Assembly (NCBI GenBank): GCA_028532985.1
Contig: JANCIK010000001.1
Coordinates: 4,836,001 to 4,900,000, forward strand
Direction of reading: 5' to 3'
DNA from: Stropharia rugosoannulata
Taxonomy: Eukaryota; Basidiomycota; Agaricomycetes; Agaricales; Strophariaceae
DNA length: 64,000 bases
A program made the translations under genes and the position numbers. Positions 46,031 to 56,300 of this stretch are shown piece after piece. Numbering within the stretch: the stretch's first letter is position 1; the number at the start of each line of letters is the position of its first letter. The notes beneath the pieces are model-generated. The model saw nothing but the letters and a program-made list of their open reading frames with translations, made no database searches and was not told where the DNA came from.

Positions 46031-47444
46031 TGTGAGGTCTGCCGTGGGGCTAGACTCGAATCACAAGAAACACAACACACACAACCCCAGCGGCGCGAGA
46101 TCCTATCACCTAGATCGAGCGACGCTCTTCAGCTAAGCGGGTTATAGATGTCTACGCTCTCCTGGTACCTCTCCGCTGAGCGGATCGTGATGTTTAAGGG
46201 TCTCGTAAGTTTCGTCCAGATGTCCGCTGTACAGTGCCTGCAAGTTCGTTTTTAAGGAGGGGTTTAATTCTAGAAGTCTCAGATTAATGTCTGGGCGACC
46301 TCCGCTGAGCGCAGGGTATCGATAGTAATGTATAGTTTTGATGGTGGCTCTGCGGGGCTTATTCCGCTGAGTGGGTTTGAGGTCCGGTGACCGATGCAAA
46401 CGCTCACACAAGCTGGTATTCCCAATTGTGCCTCGCTCCGCTGACTATCCAAAGTCGTTCCGCTGAGACTGTCCAAAGTCCTATTCCGCTGAGGCTATCC
46501 AGAACCTCGTTCACCCGGTGGTGCAGTCTCAATTCACAAAACACTACAGCGCGAGTTTTCGTACACGGTTGCACTGACTCCCCGCTGAGCTCTCCAAATG
46601 ACCCGGTGGCCAGAAGCTATCCAAAACTTCTATAATTCACAATACACTTCACAGTAAAACCCTAACAAAAGCTAAACACAGCCCGCTGACGGTCTGGGAC
46701 GGAGCCCAACACACAAATCTAGTGGGTAGACAATTGCTTGATTTCCGTAGTTACAATTACAAGTTTATATAGACAGGCCCTGTGTACTAATTTAGATGGA
46801 GAGTAAATACTAGCAACGCCGGACCAAAGGTCCGCCGAGCGCATGTGCCTCCGCTGGGCGTTTTGATGACTACTCCGCTGAGCGCGACCTGGGCCCGTTG
46901 TATTGCCAGACTCCATCGAGAGACGTTGTTAAACTCCGCTGGGCGGTTCCTTCTTGGTCATCGAGGCATGGCTACCGCTGCTAAGGTTTCCCCAGCGGAG
47001 TCCGTGCTGTGTGCATTATTCATTCCCCCGGGCATCACACGCTCCAGCGCGCGCGCCACGGTCACCTGACGAGTGGACTTAGGCAAATTTCGCCTTCGTG
47101 ATGTGTTCCGCTGAGCCCCCTTTGAGACGCCATCTACACACAGTCCTGCTCGTCGCCTTTGATATTTTCCGCTCAGCTGTACTCCTGTCTTCCGCTGAGA
47201 GGACAGTAACCGTTATGTGCTCCGCTGACAGCCGTTACGGTACTTCAACTGTGTACTTATGGCCTGTACAGTCCGCTGAACCCCACATAACTGCCCGCTG
47301 AGCACACGCGTGATGATTTGTGATGCACGCGCTGAGCGCTGAGACGGCTGACCAGGCTAGTCACCGCTCCGCTGGACCCCTGCACTTCGACCCGAACCGC
47401 CCGCTGTGGCCACTTACAGCCTTGAAGTAGATGCAGGCCTGTCA
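46031..47444 (-). repeat. 3' LTR of the Gypsy element
   Basis: 1414 bp, ending TGACAGG (as read on the minus strand at 47444) and CCTCACA at 46031. It contains about 24 copies of CCGCTG or its complement, mostly TCCGCTGAG. It differs from the other LTR at 46736, 46885, 46886, 47132 and 47432 only, as far as I could see. Confidence 0.95.
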
Positions 47445-47457
47445 TCTCCCCCTCACT
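47445..47457 (-). promoter_or_regulatory. Polypurine tract
   Basis: AGTGAGGGGGAGA on the minus strand directly abuts the 3' LTR. This is where plus-strand DNA synthesis is primed in LTR retrotransposons. Confidence 0.8.
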
Positions 47458-47844
47458 AAAAATTTTGACTGTCCTCAGTCAACTTCTGCACTTATTTTTA
47501 GCGTCCCTTGTTCTATTTTCAGATCTCCCAGCGCCTATTTGGCTATTTTTAATCTTTCGCGCATCTCCGCTGGCCAGTTTCATTGTTATCTGGTTCTTTC
47601 TCTTATTAAGGATATTCTTTTCCTATTTTGTGTTTCTTTCCGCTACCTCTAAACCCCGCTCTCTATGTAGGTTGCCTGAAAGTTTATCTGACGCCGCCCC
47701 AACGTATTTTTATTTTCCAGAAGATTCCTCCATTGAACCGGTATTTGGTTAAGAACCTGGGACCTTGCTCCCTTCTGGCCCTCATTCCTTTCCTTCCTCT
47801 CCTCGCAGACCACCTGCCTTCTTTATTTTCTCTACTGAACCGTC

Positions 47845-49862
47845 ATGGCTTTCCGCAACTTCGACCGCCGTCAACGCGACTACGAGCGCTCCGAGCGTCT
47901 CTTGGACGACCAGGATCGTTTTCGCCGTCTACGCCCCGCTCTCCTAGTCTATACGGAATTTGAAACCCTCGCTGGCCGCGACCGCCTTTCCTCTTCGGAC
48001 ACCACGCGCCTCGGCGAGCTCAAGAGTACGATCACCTCCGCCGTCGAACGCCACCTGTCCCGCTATCCTTCCGATGGTCTCTATCACCCCGGCGTCCGCG
48101 AGCTCTGCATTCTGCTGTCCTACATCGCCGAAGTCCAGCTGGCGAGCGGAGACATCGAAGAGCTCCCCACTGAAGCAATGTGGCTCACTAGCGGACACGC
48201 TCCGCTGGAATCTTACATCGAGTATTTCAAGACAGCTTTCCCCACCGCCTGGGACGGCTCAGACACTGCCGCTCCCCTCTCATCGGTCGTCAAGAGACGC
48301 CCCGCGCTGAGCACGTCATTGACTTGTCCGGCGACGTCGACATGGCCTCAGACCGCAACGCCTCGCCCCCTCCCTCCGCTGTCCGTCCAGACAAGCGTAA
48401 ACGCCTTCCTACCCCGCCCGTTGTTATCGTGCCCACCGCTGCGCCCCGTCCCAAGCCCACCAAGCGGCAGCGCCCCGCTGCTCTTGTGGCCACTGCTACC
48501 AATGCCGCCATTGCCGCTGCTGAGTCCGATTGGGACACTCCGGGTTTTGAGCTGGTCGTCCCTCCTTCTTCTGACGGTCCCCCGGCGGCTCTAGTGTCCA
48601 GCGGAATCCCCGAGATCACGAACCTCAAGCCTGATCTAAATAAGGTGGCCTACAAGTCGACTTATCCCATTCTCGACGTTCTCCCTCCTGTATTCTCCGC
48701 TAAAATGGCACTGGCCGGTACTCCGCTGCCAGACGCTATTGGGCTCGAGCTCCTTCCTTCTGAGCGCCGCCTTCAAGGGGCAATCGTGGTAAGTTTTAAT
48801 TTTACTTTTTTATTTGTTTTGTTCCCCTCAGCTGACGTCCCCTTGTCTTTCTTAGAAAGGAATGACTTGCAACCACTGCGCCCGCCCCTTCAATACTCGC
48901 ATGAACGAGGGCTTACATCAATGCATTTGTCGAGGTTGGGCTCGTAATTGCTGCACTTGCAGCACCCAGTCAAAAGGGAAGTGTTTCTTTTGCATGGAAC
49001 CCGCTGAGCTGGACAAGGCCATCGAGGACACTACTCTCTGGCACCGCACTTCCTTGACTAGTACGCCCTCTTTTTCTCCCTTGTCTTTATTATATTTTTC
49101 TTACATCTATTTCCCAATGAACTTTTAGGTCTTTTGTCTGGCTTCTCGCACCTCAGCGCATATTCCGATCAAGCGCGCGTGGCGGAGGAGCAGCGTAGGG
49201 CAGCGGAGCGACTTTACTTCGCTCAGCTGATCGAGCTGTCTCAACTCGCGCGGGCAATGGCATTGACCCTCCCCACTGGCTTGGTTATTGGACCTCGCTT
49301 CCGCGATTGCGAGACTTTCGACGCGCTCCGCAGTCTGGACTTGGATCGCCTCCGCGAAGCGTATGCCTCGCTCTGTGAGCCCGTCGTTATCGAGGACCCC
49401 GCTGTCGTTGCCCCGCTCGCTAAGTTTTATGATCCCAAGCATCCCCGTTACGACCCCTCCACCTTTATCCCCTCCCCCCAGCCAGAGCAGGCCATCACCC
49501 TCGAGGAATTCTTAGCTACAGAGTCGCAAGTTTTTGAAGACGCAGCGGGCCGCCAAGCAAGCGACGCCGACGCCCTCATCTCCGCGGAGAAGAAGAAAAA
49601 GAAGAAATCCAGTAAGAAGGTCTCCCCCGACCTTCCTCCTGCCCCTCTTCCTGAGCCTAGTGCTCCTCTTCCCCCCGCCTCTTCTTCAAAGGGCAAGACT
49701 CCGGTCTCCACTGGCCCTACCCCTCCTCCTGTCGCATCTTCTTCGAAGGGCAAGACTCCTGTCTCCGCTCGCCCTACCCCTCAGCTGCGCCCCGTTTTCT
49801 TGACCCCTTCCCGGGTCCCTAGCGAGGCAGACACCGACGATGCTCGTGCGGAGGGCGCTTAG
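47845..49862 (+). CDS. Antisense gene A: Cys-rich putative zinc-binding protein carried by the Gypsy element
   Basis: Starts MAFRNFDRRQRDYERSERLL. Likely exons are 47845-48218, 48260-48788, 48856-49060 and 49129-49862. The last two introns have excellent sites (GTAAGT...TTCTTAG; GTACGC...TTTTAG). The first (GTATTT...CTCAG, 41 bases) is inferred because it is the only pair I found that restores the frame. About 613 residues: a helical N-terminus, a basic Pro-rich stretch (PDKRKRLPTPP, KPTKRQRP), then a compact Cys cluster MTCNHCARPF...HQCICRGWARNCCTC...KCFFC. After that come a helical part (ARVAEEQRRAAERLYFAQLI) and a Lys/Ser/Pro tail with two SSKGKTPVS repeats. The Cys/His spacing suits a zinc-binding domain and the basic regions suit a nucleic-acid-binding nuclear protein. 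That function is inferred; no family is recognised. Confidence 0.65.
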
Positions 49863-49869
49863 TTCGATT

Positions 49870-50340
49870 GCCCCTGGGAGTTCCTTTCTTCAGGCCTTCG
49901 GGTCTTTTTATTTTCTTTTCTTTTGTGGTCTGCCTCTTGTCTACATTATCTAGCATATGTAATGTAGTTTTAACTGTTTTAGAAATACTCAAAATATGCT
50001 TTTCTTGTCCTTCTTTTTGTGTGACCTCTAAGTTTTCTTTTTCCAGGTGGGGCCCCGCTCAGCTGAGACTAGTCATGCCCACCAGCTCCCTTGTGTAAGC
50101 GTCTTTCCTTGTTTTTCTTCCCTTTTTCTTTTTGAAAAGTCTCTTATCTTCCTTTCTTTCCCGCATCTCTCTCAGCTGAGCTTCTCTCTTCGTTGTAGCA
50201 ACATGCCCCGCTGACCCCGCGCTTCGGCTATGCTGATTGCCCTGACTCTTTTCTCCTTGTGTCTGCTAAAGTCTTCCGTTCTCTGAACCTATGTTCAGGT
50301 CCGCTCAGCGGACTTCTTTCCCCATACGTGCTCCGTGGCC
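49870..50340. other. Spacer between antisense genes A and B
   Basis: Pyrimidine-rich plus strand (CTTTTCTTTTGTG, TTTTTCTTCCC) with several CCGCTGA/TCAGCTGA words. A short frame at 49868-50098 is hydrophobic (FFSFVVCLLSTLSS) but probably arises from the T-rich sequence. Confidence 0.4.
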
Positions 50341-50357
50341 CTCTTTTAGCGGCCTTT

Positions 50358-50375
50358 CTCCCCCTCACTATAAAA
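50358..50375 (+). promoter_or_regulatory. PPT-like/TATA module upstream of antisense gene B
   Basis: CTCCCCCTCACTATAAAA repeats the 13-base polypurine-tract complement (TCTCCCCCTCACT) of 47445-47457 and adds a TATAAAA box 47-53 bases before the gene B start. The downstream words TGTCCTCAGT are also shared with 47470. It may be a promoter, an internal polypurine tract, or both. Confidence 0.5.
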
Positions 50376-50421
50376 TCAGCTGTCCTCAGTTGACAGACTC
50401 TTTATTCTTCTTCCTTTAGTC

Positions 50422-50894
50422 ATGCAACGCTACCAGCGTACCAACGTCGCCCGCCAGTTCACCTGCATCCTCAAGCAGCTGGCTGTCCATGCTGAGCTCA
50501 CCGAAGACTCCGCTGAGACCACGCTCCATTTGCCATTGCAGTCCGCGCAGGCGGTTGTCCGTGCTCTGGTAAGGCCTACTTCTATAGATTCTACTCCGCT
50601 GACTATTTTCCACAGGACCGAATTACCCTTCCGCTGAGATTCGTTGACTTTAATCGTCAATTTCTATCGTTCCTCATGACCATCGTGTTTTACGAGGCCC
50701 GCGCCCAGCGGAAGTTCAGCGATGATCATTTCGACCCTCGCTTACTCAGTAATGCCGCTTTACGCATTCTCGACCGATACAGTCATCTGGGCATGCCCTT
50801 CCATCTGCTGCCTTCTTCTGAGCGAATTGCAGCCGATGTTCAAGAAGTGGACCCTGATGCCGCGCTCATCGTAGACGACGTGTGCTCTGATTAG
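50422..50894 (+). CDS. Antisense gene B: unknown 141-residue protein carried by the Gypsy element
   Basis: Exons 50422-50568 and 50616-50894 join in phase (GTAAGG...TCCACAG). The product begins MQRYQRTNVARQFTCILKQL, is mostly helical, and ends in an acidic tail EVDPDAALIVDDVCSD. No signal, membrane helix or known motif. It is transcribed opposite to gag-pol, with a TATAAAA box at 50369-50375. Size and helical character resemble gene C next to it, which starts 70 bases further on. The ordered frame, consistent intron phase and a promoter-like box argue for a real gene. Function unknown. Confidence 0.62.
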
Positions 50895-50921
50895 GGTGGT
50901 CCGCTGCGCTGACCATCTTCG

Positions 50922-50933
50922 TATATAATATAA
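50922..50933 (+). promoter_or_regulatory. TATA-like box of antisense gene C
   Basis: TATATAATATAA 31-42 bases upstream of the gene C start codon. Role inferred. Confidence 0.45.
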
Positions 50934-50963
50934 CTCCCTCTGTCTGTATTCGTATACGCCAAC

Positions 50964-51560
50964 ATGCCCTCCTTGTCCGCTGAGAGTAATCTCTTATTAC
51001 TTGCACATTCCGATCCTCGCATCCTTCGTCTCGATGCTTTGTCTAGACGTCCGCTGAGTGACATTCCTCCCCACGATGTAGCCCGAGTATGCCGAATCTA
51101 TATAACTGCCCTTCACTATATTCTGGAATCCGCTGCAGAGGAACAGCTACCCATGAGTGTCTGCCTCCCGCTGCTTAACCGAGTTCAAGATCACGCTGTA
51201 AGCCCCTTCTCCACAGTCCATGCACTCCCACTGAGTAGTCCGCGCAGCGCGGCCTGGAGCTGACCGAGTCCACCTGTCATTCACCGCTTCTTTCTCATCT
51301 CTGCGCTCAGCTGTATTACACCGAACTTGTGCTTCGTCTGTGTGGTACCAACGACGCTGAGCGCTACGGCGTTCTTAATCACACCGAACACTTTCAACGC
51401 CTCCATTATGCCGCCCAGCATTTCTACCAGGAGGACTTCTTCCCCGTCTGTCCCCTTTTCTCTTCCTTTTCCGCTGCGCTGAGACCAGGATTATGTCAGG
51501 ATGTTTGAGGTATTGCGCCCCTTCCTTGGTTTACTCCGTAGAGTACCCTTGTTACAGTAA
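50964..51560 (+). CDS. Antisense gene C: unknown 146-residue protein carried by the Gypsy element
   Basis: Three exons (50964-51197, 51311-51445, 51489-51560) join in phase. The introns begin GTAAGC and GTCTGT and end CTCAG and ACCAG. The protein starts MPSLSAESNLLLLAHSDPRI, is helical (DVARVCRIYITALHYILESA; LYYTELVLRLCGTND) and ends FEVLRPFLGLLRRVPLLQ. The last exon is inferred; without the second splice the frame ends a little earlier, at about 51510. No recognised domain. It sits between genes B and D on the same strand, so three compact genes follow each other within 3 kb. Confidence 0.55.
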
Positions 51561-51569
51561 CCAGAGTAA

Positions 51570-51910
51570 ATGGCTCTACATGTGGTGCCTCCATAGCTAT
51601 TTGAAATGACAAGTATCTAGTTAGGCACTATGTATTGTCGGTGCCAGTACCTGATTCGGACATAATTTTTCCAAATGCGGTAATCACACGATCAGCCTCC
51701 GCTGAGCGCTTTCAGCTAGGCGCGCCTCTCCGCTGGATCTCATTTCGTCTATCAACTGCTCCCGCGCTGCACCCCGTTTTATGCGAGCCTGCATGTGGTG
51801 GTCTGTCTCTACCTCCAGCGTTCATACCATAACTCCGCTGGGAGTCTGGTCCGCTGGGATGCCACATTCCTCGCCACTGGCCACCCTTCCTTAGGTCCTC
51901 TGCCTCCGCT
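51570..51910. other. Spacer between antisense genes C and D
   Basis: Contains several TCCGCTGAG/TCCGCTGG words and no recognisable frame of its own. The short plus-strand frame at 51635-51832 lacks support. Confidence 0.4.
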
Positions 51911-51915
51911 GAGCC

Positions 51916-51924
51916 TATATATAT
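51916..51924 (+). promoter_or_regulatory. TATA-like box of antisense gene D
   Basis: TATATATAT 36-44 bases upstream of the start codon at 51960. Role inferred. Confidence 0.45.
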
Positions 51925-51959
51925 GCCCTACTCTCCTACTTTGAATCACTCAGCCACTA

Positions 51960-53274
51960 ATGTCCAACGCACCCGCTCCGCTGTACAACTTTAGTAATGT
52001 CAAGCACCAGCTGGCATTAATCCAAGATATCAGAGGCTTGGCTTCTGCCATGCCTTCCAACTATACCGGGAGCCTCGAGCTTCTGGCTATTGACTTAGTA
52101 CGCACAGCACTCAGCTAGTCCGCTGGGTCTTTTACTCCGCTGACCACTCGAACTTTTTAGAACCGCTGGCGTGATCCCCACGGCGGCATTACTCGTATCA
52201 TTAATAACAGCGAGGCTGTTGATATTCTCAACGAGACGCGTGCCATCTACACCTCCTTGGAGGCGGATCACCACTTCCGCACTTTCTCTCCCGCTGCCAA
52301 CGCTTTTATCACTCTGCATGAGCAAGTTTTAAAAGCGAAAGCCGCTGCCTCGCGCCAGCGCATGCACACTCCCACTGGACCAGTACGCTGTGTGCTTGCC
52401 GCCTCTCTTTATCTTTTTAACCGTCCGCTCAGCGCAACGTTCGCCTCCTCTCGCGCTCCGCTGCCGATCCTGAAACGGTCTCTGCCCCTGGAGGTACCTC
52501 CTCCCCCGATTCTGATGACGACAAGGTGTGACTGACTTCCTTCACCCTTTTAGATATTACTAACATGCAGCTGTACCTCCTCCTTAAAAAGATGGCCCTC
52601 GATGACAAGATCGAGGCTGCCACTGAGGGCGGAGTACCTAGCCGCCAGAATACCCCAGAGCCTAGTCCTTCAAAGAAGCGCTCAGCGCCTCCTCCCGACA
52701 CTCCTCGTCAGGTTCGTTCTATTGCGTTTTTCTTCCCTCGTTACTTTCTCACTTCTATGTCAGCGGGAGCGTACTGAGGCCAGCGGACATCGCACTCGTG
52801 TGCTTGGCCGCGGCATGACACTCCGCTCTTCTGACAACCGGCGCTCTCCGCGCGACACACCGTTCCACGACGCTTCCTCTAAGAAGGCCCATCTCGGCGC
52901 TGACGGCGTTCCTACTTTCGCTGATTCTCCTTTCATTGTACAAGGTGCGCTCTTTGCCCTTATTTTTCTCTGTTGCGTCCGCTGAGCTCTTTCATCTTCT
53001 TTTAGGTACCAATCTTACTCTCTCGAACGACAAGGTCAATGCCTGTCTCGACGCCGCTACCAACCTCCTTAAGGAACCGCTGAACACCGGGAACCCATCC
53101 GAACTCGTCACTCGCCGTCTCATTGGAGACTTGCAAGCTGAGATCATCTGTGACTTGCACAAGATTGACTTCATCCTGAAGCGCCGCGCTCTGCTCGTTA
53201 AAGAGTTAGAGACTTTACAGCGCAGCTTGGATTTGACTGGGACCAGCCCCGCTGAGGAGCCCGCGCCACAGTGA
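51960..53274 (+). CDS. Antisense gene D: unknown six-exon protein (347 residues) carried by the Gypsy element
   Basis: Exons 51960-52097, 52161-52382, 52433-52525, 52571-52711, 52764-52944 and 53006-53274 add up to 1044 bases, an exact multiple of three, with no internal stop. The intron before exon 4 carries a perfect TACTAAC branch site followed by ATGCAG. The product begins MSNAPAPLYNFSNVKHQLAL. It has a helical first part (EQVLKAKAAASRQR), an acidic/Ser-rich linker (TSSPDSDDDK), a basic disordered middle (SPSKKRSAPPPDTPRQ; GRGMTLRSSDNRRSPRD) and a helical C-terminal third (LIGDLQAEIICDLHKIDFIL) ending EEPAPQ. No domain is recognised; the layout is that of a nuclear or nucleic-acid-associated protein. 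It converges on pol, ending 120 bases from the pol stop. Five in-phase introns make chance very unlikely. Confidence 0.72.
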
Positions 53275-53394
53275 CGGCCTTCTTAATTACTCCGCTGAGC
53301 GCCTCAAAGTGGTCCTTAGCTAGTTTCTTTTGTACCTTTCTCCTTTAGTTTACCCAATATATTCTATTGTGGTCTCCTTTTCTACTTTGTGCCT

Positions 53395-56300
53395 CTAAGC
53401 ATCGGGCTCCGCCCACCCATCCTCATCATCATCTTCTTCGTCCGCTGGGACTTGGCCGCTGCCTGAAACCACCCCTGGTTCATCAAAGATATAGTCTTTA
53501 GGTATGGCCGGCTCGTAGTCTGGCGCTGACATCATCTTGTTGAGATTCTCGCGCGTTTGATCAATGATATCGTCTAAGTCCGCTGGCAGCTTCAGCTGGC
53601 GCCTGGCGAAGTAGGGTATTAAGCGGAATGCTGCGACTTTGTCTTTCAGCACCGACCCATCCAGCTCAGCGACTAGATAAGCGCCTCCTTCCTTCCGCGC
53701 GATGACAATGTATGGTCCATTCCAGCGCGCCAACATTTTGCGATTTAAGCTGGACTCAATGCCAGAGTTACGCATCAGTACGACATCGCCAGGTTTGAAC
53801 GCATAGTCCCTAATCTTAGCGGAGTGTTTTCGCTCAAACTCTCTGATAGCATCCCGCTTTATCTTTGACACTCGCTGACGCATTTCCTCCACTGTGTCCC
53901 TATGCTTGGCCAGCGCGCGCGCACGATACCCTACTAACTCCTCTGTGGTAAGTACGCGATCTGGTAACTTGACCAGCCATGTCGCCTCAGCGATGTCCAG
54001 CGGTAGTATCGGGTGCGCGCCAGTGACCATGAAGAAGGGTGAACACCCAAATCCGCGGCGCACTGTAACGCGGTCCGCCCACAGCACATGGTAGAAGAAC
54101 TTGCTCCAGCGCTTATGTGCGCCCTCGGTACCACCACACGCTTTCCACAACATTTGTCTGATGTCCCAATGGGGCCGCTCTATCTTTCCGTTCGCCTGAG
54201 AGTTGTACGCTGAGATTGTAATCCCTGTAATACCATACTTCTTTTCCAAGTACTTGAGCGCTGCGCGGAACGGTCCACCGTTATCCGTGATTATCTCTCT
54301 AAGACATCCCCAGCGGCAGATAATATCCTCAAACATCCACTGCGCTATCGCCCTTGCATTCTCTTTCTTCAGCGGACGACCTTCCACCCATGAGCTCAGC
54401 GCACACCGTCCGTGCACTATGTAGTTATACCCATTTGAGGCAGGCGACATGTGCATAGTGTCCGCGTGTAGCTGCTGGAAGATGGAAGGCGTATGTGTCT
54501 CCGTCCGCGGAATCTGGATGATCGTCTTTTGCCTCAGCTGACACACATGGCATGTCTTGACATACCAGTAGACGTCCCGCTCCAGCTCTGGCCACCAGAA
54601 GCGCTCCATCAGCAGTTTGCGCGTGGCGTATGCGCCTCTGTGCCCCAGACTGTCATGCGCGGCGCGCAACATACGCGTCCGCTGAGCGGGATCAACTACC
54701 AGCTTATGTGCCTCATCCACTGAGCGCCGATACATCCGCCCATCCTTGTCTAAGAAGAAGTTTCGTGCGTTACGGATGAAATTCTGATACTCCCGCTCGC
54801 TCATATCCTTGGGTCTTGTACTGGGATTTTGCAGCCAATACCTTATCATTGGCAGCTTATCATCCATGTCCTTCCCCGCTGACGTTCGGTTCCGCTCATC
54901 GTACTCTTCGTCTTCCAACTCATCTATCTTTGACTCTGGAATTACATGTGCCAGAACAAATTTCTCTAAGTACGCCCGCTGAGCGGGCGACACCTCCTCT
55001 GTCTGTAGGAAGTTACACACTGTTCGCTGTTCTTCTCTCGTCTCTTTTCTCGCCCGCTCCAGCTCTAACTGGAAACAGTCCACCGAATGTGCCTCTGCTC
55101 TAGCTGGCTCAGCGGGACCATCAAACAACTCGTTGAGGAATCCAGCTTGTAGATATCCTCCGCGGTCGTCAATCTGGTCCTTGAACTCTTCTAAACTCAG
55201 CGGATCGGGATCCTCTTCATACACTTTCTCGTACTCCAGCGGACCTACTTCTTGGTCATCATCCTCCGCTGAGTGCTCATACTCTTCATCTCCTGGTTGT
55301 CCTTCTCGTCGCGACAGGCCGTCCGCGCCAAACGTTTTGCCTGCTACATGCTTCAGCTGAAAGTGGTACATAAGGATCTTGTCTATCCAGCGGTTAATGG
55401 TAGCGTTAGGTCCCATGCCCGGATTATCCAACATCCCTTTGAGATATTTGGCATCCGTCTCCACTACCAACTTCCGCGCTCCGATGAGCCAGTAATAGCA
55501 CGCCTGCAGCGCTCGCAATAGCCCATATAGCTCTCTCTTTGGTTGTGAGAACCGCTGTTCCCTCTCAGTTAACAGAATTGACCCAAAGCGGGCGTACACA
55601 CGCTTCTTCGCGTTCAGCGGATCTTGCTGGTAGATATAAAATCCTACAGCGCGCCAAGACGTATCTACTGCCAGCGTGATCGGTCCTGGCAGTGTATAGT
55701 CCAGCGGCTTGACACAGTGTGCGTTCCGCGCTCCATCCTTCAGTGCATCCATACTGGCTTGCTGCGCTGGCCCCCACTCGAAGGGTTCTTTCCCACGCAA
55801 CAATCGCTGTATGTGCTCCGCTCGCTTAGCGTAGTCTGAGATGTAAATACGCAGGAGCCCCATCGTACCCATGAAGGCGCGCACATCGCTGACATTCTTA
55901 CACGGTCCCCAGTTGAGGATAGCGTGCACTTTATCTGGCGCTGGCTTTCGACCTTCGTAGGTACATAAGTGTCCCACCACTACAATCTCCGCTGCGCACA
56001 ATATGGATTTCTTTCCGCTGAAAGTCCCTCCTGAGTACTTCATCCGCTGAACTATCCTATTCACATTCTGCATGTGTTCCCACACGAAACGCCTGATTCC
56101 GCTGTTCTCTGGAATCGTCTCGTACCCTCCATCCTCTAATTCATACCGTGTCTTCGGTCCGCGGATAGGCACATCGTCAATGTACGGCTCCGTGACGTCT
56201 GGTATTTCATCGCGGAGAATATAAGTCACATCTTCATGAAAGATGGGTACAGAATTGGTCCAGCCCATTGGTAAGGTTACTAAGCGGAGCGCACCAAACG

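Noticed and set aside
47960..48628. Alternative frames overlapping antisense gene A
   Set aside because: Gene A's frame joins cleanly through two strong introns; the others are Pro/Ser/Ala-rich shadows of GC-rich third positions.
55565..55839. Frames on either strand inside pol other than the main one
   Set aside because: They are shadows of the long RT-RNase H-integrase frame.
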